Origin: Acidobacteriota bacterium
GTDB lineage: Bacteria > Acidobacteriota > Polarisedimenticolia > Gp22-AA2
NCBI GenBank assembly: GCA_027297005.1
Contig: JAPUIN010000416.1
Coordinates: forward strand, 1-9,882
Direction: 5' to 3'
Length of the DNA stretch: 9,882 bases
In this document: positions 1-6,498 of the stretch, piece by piece
How positions within the stretch are numbered: the stretch's first letter is position 1
How the letters are laid out: every line of letters begins with the position of its first letter
Notes under the pieces: model-generated
What the model saw: the letters and a program-made list of their open reading frames with translations, nothing else
The model's database searches: none
Told to the model about the DNA's origin: nothing
Translations under genes and position numbers: made by a program

Positions 1-131
1 TGAAATCATGCCATCAGGCTGGTATTCTCCGCCGAGTCATCGCCTTGGATTTCGCCGCTCGATAAGCACCAGTTTACTCCCATGGCCGGCTGGAACCTGT
101 GCCATCAGGCAGCCGCGAGAGGGGGTCGATC

Positions 132-830
132 GTGGAGTTGAATAACGCGGTCGTGGCGATTCTGCTCGGTCTCCTCGCCATCATCTTGATCAGTGCTGCA
201 GCCAGGGGGGTGTTCCCTTCGCTCTCCCATCTCCACCTGCACCGTTCCATACTGGTTCATGTGCCGGCCGAGCGCGCCTGGAGCCGGGTCAGCGATCTTC
301 CCCATTTCGTCTCGCGCCACGGCCGGGTTCACGGCGGCGCCGCGATCGACGACTGGGCCCTCCGTGAGGGGGACGGTCGTTCGGTCGGCTCAGTGTGGCG
401 CGGCGTTGCCCGGGACCGGAAGTTCTGGGTCGATCTGCAGATGACACGTCGTGAGCCGGTCGACGAGATCTGCTTTCGTCTGATCCGCGATTCCTACCGG
501 ACCCACCGCTCATTGCACCTGCATCGCGCCTCCCTGAAGCTGCGCGAGGTCAGCCCCGGAGTGACGAAGATCACATGGGAGCTGCAGGCGCGTCTCCGCG
601 GGGCCCGGCTCCTGCTCCTGCGTCTGTTCGCTCCCTCCGTGCTCCACGCCCGGCTGCTGGACGTCAGTCTCCGGACCGTCAAGGCCTCGATCGAAACACT
701 CGAGGAAGAGCGTGCCGCCGTCGCCTCCGCGGGTGCCAAACGGGCAGGAGGGGAAGGCGCAATCGACCCGCGGGACCTATTGACTCCCTCCCCGTCACGA
801 CCTCCACGACCTCCCGAAGCGAGCGTCTGA
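132..830 (+). CDS. Membrane-anchored SRPBCC (START-like) domain protein
   Basis: Predicted 232-residue protein. The GTG at 132 is preferred over the in-frame GTG at 99 because a GAGAGGGGG ribosome site (117-125) lies 6 nt before it. Residues about 5-25 form one hydrophobic helix (VVAILLGLLAIILIS core), so the protein is probably inner-membrane anchored. From about residue 38 the pattern of a SRPBCC/polyketide-cyclase fold is visible: a strand with VHVPAERAWSRVSDLPHF, a middle part of alternating strands (FWVDLQM, EICFRLI, TKITWELQ), and a C-terminal amphipathic helix ending LRTVKASIETLEEE. This superfamily binds lipids or other hydrophobic ligands in a cavity. No ligand or catalytic residue can be assigned here. 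The tail after residue 205 is Pro/Ser/Arg-rich and low complexity. The next gene starts 54 bp downstream on the same strand and could be cotranscribed, although it has a possible promoter of its own. Confidence 0.7.
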   Translation: MELNNAVVAILLGLLAIILISAAARGVFPSLSHLHLHRSILVHVPAERAWSRVSDLPHFVSRHGRVHGGAAIDDWALREGDGRSVGSVWRGVARDRKFWVDLQMTRREPVDEICFRLIRDSYRTHRSLHLHRASLKLREVSPGVTKITWELQARLRGARLLLLRLFAPSVLHARLLDVSLRTVKASIETLEEERAAVASAGAKRAGGEGAIDPRDLLTPSPSRPPRPPEASV

Positions 831-869
831 GCACCGATCCGCCTCCCGCGGCAACCACCGGACGCGTGG

Positions 870-884
870 TATCATCAAATCACG
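870..884 (+). promoter_or_regulatory. Possible -10 box and near-leaderless start for the PDZ-thioredoxin gene
   Basis: TATCAT at 870-875 matches 5 of 6 bases of the sigma70 -10 box and lies 9 nt before the ATG at 885. Transcription would then begin about 3 nt before the start codon. No Shine-Dalgarno is present, which fits a near-leaderless message. The -35 region (around 846-853) is poor, so this call is weak. Confidence 0.3.
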
Positions 885-1790
885 ATGCAAATGTTCCGAT
901 CGATACGGGTGCACCCGCTGCCCGCCATCCTGCTCGTCGCTCTCGTCACCCCACTCGTCATGGTTTGGCGCGACGCCGTCGGTAGCACGACCGGCCCGAG
1001 GGGCGCTCCCTTCCCTCCGGCTGAGGCGGGCATGGCATTGACCGCGCGGTCCGGCATCGCAGGCCTGCTCCTCGAAGTACGCGGAGGCCGTCTTCTGGTT
1101 GCCGCGATCGAACCAGGCTCGGCCGCGGCGGCCGCCGGCATTCTACCGGGGGATCGCATCCTGATCATGAACGACTTGAATATCATCGACCTCGATCCGA
1201 TCTCTCCGGATGACGCACTCGATCGGATCGCCGCGAGCCCCACCCCCGAAATCCGTCTCGTCCTGGGAAGGGGCGCGGGCACTCTCGGCGTCGTTCTCCC
1301 CCGCGAGGCCGCGCCACTCAACCGGCCGGCTGAAGGTCCGCCCGCTGTCGGGGCCGAAGCGCCGATCTTCACAGCGACCGATCTCGAAGGGGTCGAGGTC
1401 CGGCTCGACGCCCTGCGGGGCCGCCCCGTGCTGGTGGACTTCTGGGCCAGCTGGTGCCCCCCCTGCCGTGGCGCGGCGTTGACGCTCCGGAGGATCGCGG
1501 GAGAGCACGGCGATCGCCTCGCGATCGTCGGCGTGAGCCTCGATGGCGATCGACTCGCCTACGAGGCCTTCAGCTACAACAGCCACCTGCCCGGCCATCA
1601 GATCTTCGATGGCGGCTGGAACGGGCCAATTGCCACCCTCTACGGCATCTCCTCAGTCGGAATCCCCTATGCCGTTCTGATCGGAGAGGACGGCCGGGTT
1701 GCCGCGCGATCATCCGCGCTGACTGATCTCGAGGAGGAGATCGCCCGTCGGGCCGCGGCAGCGGATGCCTCTCGACGGGAGGAGCGGTGA
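885..1790 (+). CDS. PDZ-thioredoxin (TlpA/ResA-like) fusion, envelope thiol-disulfide oxidoreductase
   Basis: 301 residues. A basic start followed by a hydrophobic stretch (about residues 11-28) is a signal peptide or membrane anchor, so the rest should lie outside the cytoplasm. Residues about 50-140 resemble a PDZ domain: an IAGLLLEV carboxylate-loop-like start, then IEPGSAAAAAGILPGDRIL, the usual substrate-binding and dimer-side core. Residues about 155-290 are a TlpA-type thioredoxin fold: GAEAPIFTATDLEG entry, WCPPC active site (190-194) and the cis-proline loop VGIPYAVLI with Pro261. TlpA/ResA/CcmG proteins reduce specific disulfides such as apocytochrome c or CuA-site cysteines. The client here is unknown, but the fused PDZ could bind it. 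The gene's last 26 nt overlap the sigma factor gene, implying translational coupling. There is no Shine-Dalgarno at 885, and the ATG at 891 is a possible alternative start. Confidence 0.85.
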   Translation: MQMFRSIRVHPLPAILLVALVTPLVMVWRDAVGSTTGPRGAPFPPAEAGMALTARSGIAGLLLEVRGGRLLVAAIEPGSAAAAAGILPGDRILIMNDLNIIDLDPISPDDALDRIAASPTPEIRLVLGRGAGTLGVVLPREAAPLNRPAEGPPAVGAEAPIFTATDLEGVEVRLDALRGRPVLVDFWASWCPPCRGAALTLRRIAGEHGDRLAIVGVSLDGDRLAYEAFSYNSHLPGHQIFDGGWNGPIATLYGISSVGIPYAVLIGEDGRVAARSSALTDLEEEIARRAAAADASRREER

Positions 1791-2418
1791 CCCGCGCGCC
1801 GCGCTCTCCGACGCGGCCCTCATCGCTCCACTGAAGTCGGGCGAGGCCGACGCGTTCGAGGAATTGCTCCGGCGCTATGAGGGAAAGGTGTACGGACTGT
1901 CCCGATCGATCACGCGCAACGACAGCGATGCCCAGGATGCGCTTCAAGAAACATTCCTCAGCATCTACCGCAAAATCGGCTCATTCAAGGAGGAGGCGAG
2001 CCTGTCGACCTGGATCTACCGGATCGCCACCAACGCCGCTCTGATGAAGGTGCGCGGTCGGCGCCATGACGAGCGCACGATCCCGATGGAAGACTATGTG
2101 CCGCAGTACGACGAGAGGGGGGAACGCGCCATCGCCCGGCCGGACTGGCCGCCGCGCGGTGACGAGGAGCTCCTGCGCGGGGAGCTGCGCGACGTGCTGA
2201 ACAGGTCGATCGGGGAGCTTCCCCCCGACTACAGGACCGTCTTCGTTCTCCGCGACCAGGAGGGTCTCAGCACCCAGGAGGTGGCGAAGGTTCTCGGGCT
2301 GAGCGTTTCGGCGGTAAAATCGCGCCTGCACAGGGCGCGACTGTTCCTGCGGGAGCGCATCAAAAGGTACTGGATGGACTCCGGACGGGGCATGGGGGCC
2401 CGGCCGGCCGGCCGGTGA
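1765..2418 (+). CDS. ECF-family RNA polymerase sigma factor
   Basis: 217 residues, normal for an ECF sigma. Region 2 covers about residues 25-95: the helix FEELLRRYEGKVYGLSRS, the core-binding motif DAQDALQETFLSIYRKI, and the -10 recognition segment LSTWIYRIATNAALMKVR. A charged linker (about 100-135) is followed by region 4 (about 140-205), containing IGELPPDYRTVFVLRDQEGL, then the helix-turn-helix STQEVAKVLGLSVSAVKSRL that reads the -35 element. Regions 1 and 3 are absent, as in all ECF sigmas. The ATG at 1765 lies inside the upstream gene and has no good ribosome site. A GGAGGAG at 1779-1785 leads only to an out-of-frame GTG, so coupling to the upstream gene is the likely initiation route. 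The anti-sigma gene follows directly. The ECF group number and target promoters cannot be assigned from sequence alone. Confidence 0.95.
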   Translation: MPLDGRSGDPRAALSDAALIAPLKSGEADAFEELLRRYEGKVYGLSRSITRNDSDAQDALQETFLSIYRKIGSFKEEASLSTWIYRIATNAALMKVRGRRHDERTIPMEDYVPQYDERGERAIARPDWPPRGDEELLRGELRDVLNRSIGELPPDYRTVFVLRDQEGLSTQEVAKVLGLSVSAVKSRLHRARLFLRERIKRYWMDSGRGMGARPAGR

Positions 2419-2426
2419 GGATTGGC

Positions 2427-2669
2427 ATGGACACTTGCAAGGAGATCATCGATCTGTTGAGCGACTACCTGGACGTCGACCTGCCCGCGGACAGACGCCA
2501 CGCGTTCGAGGACCACATAAACGATTGTCCGCCCTGCGTGGAGTTCCTCGACAGCATCCGCGACACCCGCTCCCTCGCCGAATCGCTCCGGTGCGAAACC
2601 ATACCGGAACCAGTCAGGAAAGCGCTGCGAGCCTTTCTGGACCGCGGGAGGAAGGATCGGTCATCCTGA
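2427..2669 (+). CDS. Soluble zinc-binding anti-sigma factor (ZAS / zf-HC2, RsrA-like)
   Basis: 80 residues, starting at ATG 2427 because GTGAGG (2415-2420) sits at a proper distance. A GTG at 2415 overlapping the sigma stop would add four residues. The zinc signature is complete: Cys4, His30, Cys34 and Cys37, in the arrangement C-x25-H-x3-C-x2-C (HINDCPPC). ZAS anti-sigma factors hold their ECF sigma inactive. In RsrA the same cluster releases zinc and forms a disulfide under thiol stress, freeing the sigma. No transmembrane segment is present, so the sensor must act in the cytoplasm. One further cysteine (Cys56) could take part in thiol chemistry. The charged C-terminal part (VRKALRAFLDRGRKDRSS) probably packs on the sigma. 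It lies between its cognate sigma and an outer-membrane protein gene, and its last 7 nt probably overlap that gene's start. Confidence 0.9.
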   Translation: MDTCKEIIDLLSDYLDVDLPADRRHAFEDHINDCPPCVEFLDSIRDTRSLAESLRCETIPEPVRKALRAFLDRGRKDRSS

Positions 2670-3826
2670 CCCGGGTCACACCTCTGCGGCCCGGCGCACT
2701 GGCCCCGTTCGTCCTCCCCCTGCTCTCGTGGGCTGTCGTCCTCCTCATGCCGGGCCCGATCGCGGCATCCCGGCGGGATGATCCGTACCCCCTCCGCAAC
2801 CAGCTTCCCCTTCACCTGGTCTTTCTCGATCAGACACCCCGCGGCGCCCGGCTGCTGGACCGCGGCGAGCACCGTCTCTCGGTCCACTCCACATACGAGA
2901 ATACGCAGGTCGGCACCGATGCCCTGATCAATTTCTTCCTCGTGGATGATTTCCAGGCCAACAACGGCGAGGTGACACGGCCGATCCTGGAGGCGGCGGC
3001 GACGGCGAACCCCGAGGGAACCGCGTTTTACATCGACGGGGAAACGTCGCGGACCGTGATCGACTTCGCCCTTGGACTGGGGGAGCGATTCGAATTGGAT
3101 GTCGAGATCCCGTTTCTGATGCATACGGGCGGGTTTCTCGACTCGATCATCGACGAATATCATGAGGCGCTCGATTTGCCTGAGGGGGGTCGTCCGGGAA
3201 TTCAACGGGACCGATACGTCAATGGTTACGTGACCGGTGGGACTTCGGTCTTCGTCGAGGGTGGCCGCGACGGGATCCGCCAGGGTGACATCGTCCTGTC
3301 CGGCCGGACGGCGCTCGTGAAAGCCGTGAAGGGACGCCCGGCCGTCACGTTCTCGGTCTCCGCGAAGCTTCCGACCGGGGATTCGGATCGGCTCGATGGG
3401 AGCGGATCGGCCGATTACGGGGCGGCGATCGCCATCTCGGGACAGGCCGGGCGCTCGAGTCTGCACGGCGGGTACGCCTATACGAAGGTCGGAACCTGGA
3501 AGCTGGCCCCCGAGCTGCATCTCAGGAACTCCAGAAGCCTGTTCGGCACCTGGGTCTTCAGGGCCACCCCACGCTCCGCTCTGATCGTGCAACTTCTCCG
3601 GACACGAGGGCCGTTCGAGCAGACCGCCGGAAACGATCTTGGCCGGGCCACGACGGAGATCGCCTTCGGGATGCGGCACGGAACCGGCGAGGGACTTCTC
3701 TTCGACTGGGCGTTCATCGAGAACCTCGATAACAAGTTCAACTCCCCCGACATCGGGGCATTCCTGGGGCTCACCGTGCCGATCGGGAGAAGAGGGAGTG
3801 GTGGGGGGATACCGAAAACACCCTAA
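2663..3826 (+). CDS. DUF3187-like outer-membrane beta-barrel protein, probable non-AUG start
   Basis: About 387 residues if translation begins at ATC 2663. A signal peptide (hydrophobic APFVLPLLSWAVVLLM, small residues PIAAS before RRDDPYPLRNQ) is encoded before the first in-frame ATG (2747), so a start at 2747 would destroy it. No ATG, GTG or TTG lies between 2594 and 2746 in this frame. AAGGA (2652-2656), part of a longer GGGAGGAAGGA, sits 6 nt before ATC 2663 and 9 nt before CTG 2666. A GTG at 2591 inside the anti-sigma gene is the alternative but lacks a ribosome site. The mature N-terminus PLRNQLPL and the many alternating strands (for example VTFSVSAKLPTGDSD, and a last strand IGAFLGLTVPIGRR) resemble DUF3187 proteins, predicted outer-membrane barrels of unknown function. 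Its place behind sigma/anti-sigma suggests it belongs to that regulon. Family recognition is from memory. Confidence 0.75.
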   Translation: MLTRVTPLRPGALAPFVLPLLSWAVVLLMPGPIAASRRDDPYPLRNQLPLHLVFLDQTPRGARLLDRGEHRLSVHSTYENTQVGTDALINFFLVDDFQANNGEVTRPILEAAATANPEGTAFYIDGETSRTVIDFALGLGERFELDVEIPFLMHTGGFLDSIIDEYHEALDLPEGGRPGIQRDRYVNGYVTGGTSVFVEGGRDGIRQGDIVLSGRTALVKAVKGRPAVTFSVSAKLPTGDSDRLDGSGSADYGAAIAISGQAGRSSLHGGYAYTKVGTWKLAPELHLRNSRSLFGTWVFRATPRSALIVQLLRTRGPFEQTAGNDLGRATTEIAFGMRHGTGEGLLFDWAFIENLDNKFNSPDIGAFLGLTVPIGRRGSGGGIPKTP

Positions 3827-3920
3827 TCCAATGAAAAGGTAGGGTTTGGAGACCACAAGGCGGTATTTTCGATGATCCCGGGCGAGGGAGGGGGGGGCGA
3901 ACCCCGTTCTTTCCCCGGCG

Positions 3921-3969
3921 ATAACCTCTGATAATATTCGTTGCCCCCCCTGAACCATCAACGTATAAT
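3921..3969 (+). promoter_or_regulatory. Sigma70-type promoter of the XRE regulator, with upstream GATAA direct repeat
   Basis: TTGCCC (3942-3947), a 16-nt spacer and a perfect TATAAT (3964-3969) point to a start near 3976, giving a leader of about 75 nt before GTG 4051. Two GATAA motifs exactly 10 bp apart (3921 and 3931) form an unusually AT-rich block just upstream of the -35. They could be an UP element or a regulator site on one DNA face. The XRE protein encoded downstream is an obvious candidate autoregulator, but no inverted-repeat operator was seen. Confidence 0.65.
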
Positions 3970-4050
3970 CTCCGAAACCTAGCTACGGCGCGGCTTTTGC
4001 GGGACCCCCCCGTTCCGGAACTGAGAATGCTGCTGAGCGGAGAGGTACTC

Positions 4051-4644
4051 GTGTTCCCATTGGATAAGAAGGTCATCGGCGAGCGGATCAAGGCCCTCCG
4101 GAAGAGGAAGAATCTCCGGCAGTGGCAGATGGCCGAACTGCTCTCCGCTACGCAACCGGCCGTCCACAAGTACGAGAACGGCATTCTGCCGGAGGTCAAG
4201 AGGCTCCTCGAGCTCGCCCGGATCGGTAACACCTCGATCGAGTGGATTCTGACCGGACAGCACTGGGAGAATGGTTCAACCGGGATGGACCGGCTCGACC
4301 CGTCGATTTACGAGCTCGCCCATCAGCTGCAGTCTCTGTCCGACGAGGATCGGGGGATCCTGTCCGAGGCGCTCGACATCATCTCGTCGGCGGTCGAATC
4401 GGTCCGCGATCGCGCCGGTGCGGCTCCGCAGGAGATGGGGGACGTTGAACTGGCGCGTGTGCTCAAATCGTTCGAGAGCCGCTCGCGCGAGACCCTGGCG
4501 GCGGCCCTGGGCGTGTACGATGCGGTCGTCACGACGCTCTCCAACTCGAAGGTCCGCGAGCTGCACACCTTCGGACAGAGCGCCGACGGCGAGATCCGCA
4601 GGGACCTGAGGCGGTTTTCTCCGATCCACAAGAACGCCGGTTGA
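4051..4644 (+). CDS. XRE/Cro-CI family transcriptional regulator with helical C-terminal domain
   Basis: 197 residues from GTG 4051, chosen because GCGGAGAGG (4037-4045) lies 5 nt upstream. ATG 4027 is in frame but has no comparable ribosome site. Residues about 8-68 are a classic HTH_XRE domain: IGERIKALRKRKNLRQWQMA, then the recognition region LLSATQPAVHKYENG, ending SIEWILTG. Residues about 80-197 look helical and charged (LDPSIYELAHQLQSL, RGILSEALDIISSAVESV, LAAALGVYDAVVTTL) with no known sensor or peptidase motif. No LexA-type Ser/Lys dyad or HTH-linked toxin/antitoxin partner was seen. It has its own promoter. The function is unknown: a stand-alone DNA-binding regulator, probably dimerising through its C-terminus. 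Confidence 0.85.
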   Translation: MFPLDKKVIGERIKALRKRKNLRQWQMAELLSATQPAVHKYENGILPEVKRLLELARIGNTSIEWILTGQHWENGSTGMDRLDPSIYELAHQLQSLSDEDRGILSEALDIISSAVESVRDRAGAAPQEMGDVELARVLKSFESRSRETLAAALGVYDAVVTTLSNSKVRELHTFGQSADGEIRRDLRRFSPIHKNAG

Positions 4645-4678
4645 TTCACGCCCGGGACCTTCCCGCATCACGTCCCGT

Positions 4679-4714
4679 TTGACAGCCCGATCCGGCCGGG
4701 CGTAGCATCCCGCA
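4679..4714 (+). promoter_or_regulatory. Promoter for leaderless rarA mRNA
   Basis: A perfect -35 TTGACA (4679-4684), an 18-nt spacer and TAGCAT (4703-4708, 4 of 6 matches) place the transcription start 6-7 nt later, at 4714 or 4715. The rarA ATG begins at 4715. There is no Shine-Dalgarno before this ATG, so the message is probably leaderless. Confidence 0.6.
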
Positions 4715-6124
4715 ATGGATCTGTTCGGACCCGATTCCGCAGACGAGGAGCGCGAGGACGGGGCAGCGTCCGCATCCGGGACTCCCCTTGCGGACCGCAT
4801 GCGCCCCGATTCGCTCGGCGAAATCGTGGGTCAGGAGGACCTGCTCGGTCCAGGCCGGCCTCTTCGATCGGTCATCGAGAACGACCGGGTTCACTCGATG
4901 ATCCTCTGGGGTCCGCCCGGATCCGGGAAGACCACCCTGGCCCGTCTGATCGCCCGCCTCACCCGATCCCGTTTTGTCTCCTACAGCGCCGTACTCTCGG
5001 GGATCCGGGAGATCCGGGAGGTGATGCAGGCCGCCGATCGCTATCGCCGATCGGCCAAGCACCGAACGCTTCTGTTCATCGATGAACTCCACCGCTTCAA
5101 CAAGGCGCAGCAGGACGCCTTCCTCCCCTACGTCGAGCAGGGCGTCATCACGCTGATCGGAGCCACGACGCAGAACCCCTCATTCGAGGTGAACGCAGCG
5201 CTCCTGTCGCGCTGCAGCGTCTATGTTCTGCGATCCCTCACAGTCGACGAAATCATCGTGATCCTCAGGCGCGCCCTCTCCGATCCGCGGGGGCTCGCAT
5301 CCGCTCACGCCAAACTGGACGATAAGGTTCTGACGCTTCTCGCCTCGTTCTGCGGCGGCGACGCGCGACGGGCCCTGAACGTGCTGGAACAGGTGGTCGT
5401 CGCAGCCCAGCCCGACGGGGAGGGTCGGCGCCGCGTCGCGCAGGACGCGGTCGAGCAGGCGCTGCAGCGCGCACCGCTGCTTTATGATCGCACCGGTGAT
5501 GCGCACTTCGACCTGATTTCGGCGCTGCACAAGTCACTGCGTAACAGCGATGCCGACGCGGCACTTTACTGGCTGACGCGCATGCTCGAGTCGGGCGAGG
5601 ATCCCCTCTACTGTGCGCGACGGATGGTCCGCTTCGCATCGGAGGATATCGGTAACGCGGCACCCCAGGCTCTGACGATCGCTCTGGCGGCCAAGGAGGC
5701 ATTCGAGTTCCTCGGCGATCCCGAGGGGAGGCTCGCGCTCCTGCAAGCGGCGGCCTATCTTGCGGCCGCGCCGAAGAGCAACGCGGTGTACGAGGCTTAC
5801 GGACTGATCCGCGACGACCTGCGCAGCGGTTCCGCCGATCCGGTCCCGATGGAACTCCGCAACGCACCGACCAGACTGATGAAACATCTGGGACACGGCC
5901 GGGGGTACGAGTACGCGCATCACTTCGAGGAAGGGACGACCAGCATGGAGTGTCTTCCCGAGCGGCTGCGCGGCCGACGCTATTACCGTCCGCGTCAGGT
6001 CGGGTATGAGACGGAGCTTGCGCGGAGGCTCGAAACGATCCAGTTGACCCGGCGCAGGATGCGCGAGAACCGGCGCGGGACTACGAAGACGACCCCACCA
6101 CCTACGCGCTCGCCGCAGACGTGA
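4715..6124 (+). CDS. rarA: Replication-associated recombination protein A (RarA/MgsA, AAA+ ATPase)
   Basis: 469 residues, slightly longer than the usual 400-450 because of an N-terminal acidic patch and a basic, Pro/Thr-rich C-terminal tail. RarA is a cytoplasmic tetrameric AAA+ ATPase, related to clamp loaders, that acts at stalled replication forks and single-strand DNA ends. Visible motifs: PLADRMRPDSLGEIVGQEDL (family start), Walker A GPPGSGKT (66-73), Walker B LLFIDELHRFNKAQQ (from 119), sensor-1 region LIGATTQNPSFEVNAALLSR with the arginine-finger position at its end, sensor-2 region CGGDARRALNVLEQ, and the MgsA C-terminal domain (DAALYWLTRMLESGEDPLY, RRMVRFASEDIG, ending near GRRYYRP). 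It begins 70 nt after the XRE gene behind its own promoter. Its last 23 nt overlap the end of the convergent zinc-ribbon gene. No terminator was seen after it. Confidence 0.96.
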   Translation: MDLFGPDSADEEREDGAASASGTPLADRMRPDSLGEIVGQEDLLGPGRPLRSVIENDRVHSMILWGPPGSGKTTLARLIARLTRSRFVSYSAVLSGIREIREVMQAADRYRRSAKHRTLLFIDELHRFNKAQQDAFLPYVEQGVITLIGATTQNPSFEVNAALLSRCSVYVLRSLTVDEIIVILRRALSDPRGLASAHAKLDDKVLTLLASFCGGDARRALNVLEQVVVAAQPDGEGRRRVAQDAVEQALQRAPLLYDRTGDAHFDLISALHKSLRNSDADAALYWLTRMLESGEDPLYCARRMVRFASEDIGNAAPQALTIALAAKEAFEFLGDPEGRLALLQAAAYLAAAPKSNAVYEAYGLIRDDLRSGSADPVPMELRNAPTRLMKHLGHGRGYEYAHHFEEGTTSMECLPERLRGRRYYRPRQVGYETELARRLETIQLTRRRMRENRRGTTKTTPPPTRSPQT

Positions 6125-6293
6125 CGAGGGCGTAGGTCACATCCTTCTGGGGGCAGGTCTCGCACATCGGAAAGATGGCGCCCTCCCGGATTTCCTGGGT
6201 GGTGTTGCGCCCCGCCGACCGGCAGTTCCGGCAATGGTACATTCCGGAAATCCGGCATCTCTCTCCACTTTTCCACGTTTTCGAAGAATTCAC
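6102..6293 (-). CDS. Small zinc-ribbon protein
   Basis: 63 residues if it starts at GTG 6293; the next in-frame start is ATG 6242 (46 residues). The core is YHCRNC...FPMCETC, i.e. C-x2-C-x18-C-x2-C, followed by a short strand (VTYALV). This is a typical single zinc ribbon, as in small stand-alone bacterial zinc-ribbon proteins of unknown role. GTG 6293 is preferred because a consensus promoter (6319-6347) sits just upstream and a GGGGGAAGG-like ribosome site precedes it at close range. An open GTG at 6404 lies in the preceding terminator and is unlikely. A different frame offers ATG CCG GAT TTC at 6264, so the true N-terminus is uncertain. The gene is convergent with rarA and overlaps its end by 23 nt. 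No specific function can be given. Confidence 0.65.
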   Translation of the reverse strand: MNSSKTWKSGERCRISGMYHCRNCRSAGRNTTQEIREGAIFPMCETCPQKDVTYALVTSAASA

Positions 6294-6318
6294 GGCCTTC
6301 CCCCGAGTTGGGCTGCTC

Positions 6319-6347
6319 ATTCTGGCAGAGGGAAGGCCGGCTGTCAA
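6319..6347 (-). promoter_or_regulatory. Sigma70 promoter of the zinc-ribbon gene
   Basis: On the minus strand: TTGACA (6347-6342), a 17-nt spacer and CAGAAT (6324-6319, 4 of 6 matches). The expected start near 6312 gives a leader of about 20 nt to GTG 6293. The promoter lies just beyond the terminator of the preceding unit, so the zinc-ribbon gene is transcribed independently. Confidence 0.65.
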
Positions 6348-6376
6348 AAGGATCAGCGGATCGGCAGGGACACCGG

Positions 6377-6409
6377 AAAAAAATTGAGGGGTGACCGAAG
6401 CCACCCCTC
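6377..6409 (-). terminator. Rho-independent terminator of the lysine-rich micropeptide unit
   Basis: On the minus strand GAGGGGTG (6409-6402) and CACCCCTC (6393-6386) pair perfectly. A G-U and a C-G pair extend this to a 10-bp stem closed by a UUCG tetraloop. AATTTTTTT follows (6385-6377). This is a textbook one-way terminator. The plus strand lacks a U-tract after the stem. Confidence 0.92.
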
Positions 6410-6435
6410 GTAAGGCAATTTGGAAGAACAGAAGC

Positions 6436-6498
6436 TTACTTCTTCTTCTTCCCTTTCTTCTTCGCCTTTTTAGCTTTCTTGCGCTTAGCTATGACCAC
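6436..6498 (-). CDS. Lysine-rich micropeptide (18-20 residues)
   Basis: A tiny reading frame encodes AKRKKAKKAKKKGKKKK and stops at 6436-6438. Of these 17 residues 12 are Lys and one Arg, resembling histone-tail-like or nucleic-acid-binding segments. A very strong Shine-Dalgarno, GGGAGGTGA (6507-6499), precedes it. The only standard start is GTG 6498, just 3 nt after GGAGG, giving 20 residues. ATA 6492 lies 9 nt after and would give MAKRKK..., 18 residues. The terminator begins 27 nt after the stop, and a strong promoter lies about 370 nt upstream, so the unit looks complete. It is too short for ordinary gene calling. Possible roles are nucleic-acid binding, ribosome association, or a regulatory peptide. 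Alternatively the transcript is an RNA whose 3' part merely looks coding. No family is recognised. Confidence 0.55.
   Translation of the reverse strand: MVIAKRKKAKKAKKKGKKKK

Noticed and set aside
10..110. GCCATCAGGC occurring at 10-19 and 101-110
   Set aside because: A single 10-bp direct repeat, 91 bp apart, with no further structure; probably chance. Nothing else was recognised in 1-131.
3894..3906. GGGG-CGAAA-CCCC hairpin after the DUF3187 gene as terminator
   Set aside because: Only about 4 pairs and no clean T-run; too weak to call.
2465..3961. 498-codon open frame on the minus strand opposite the anti-sigma and DUF3187 genes
   Set aside because: It is antisense to two well-supported genes, shows no domain, and is the usual long open antisense frame of GC-rich coding DNA.
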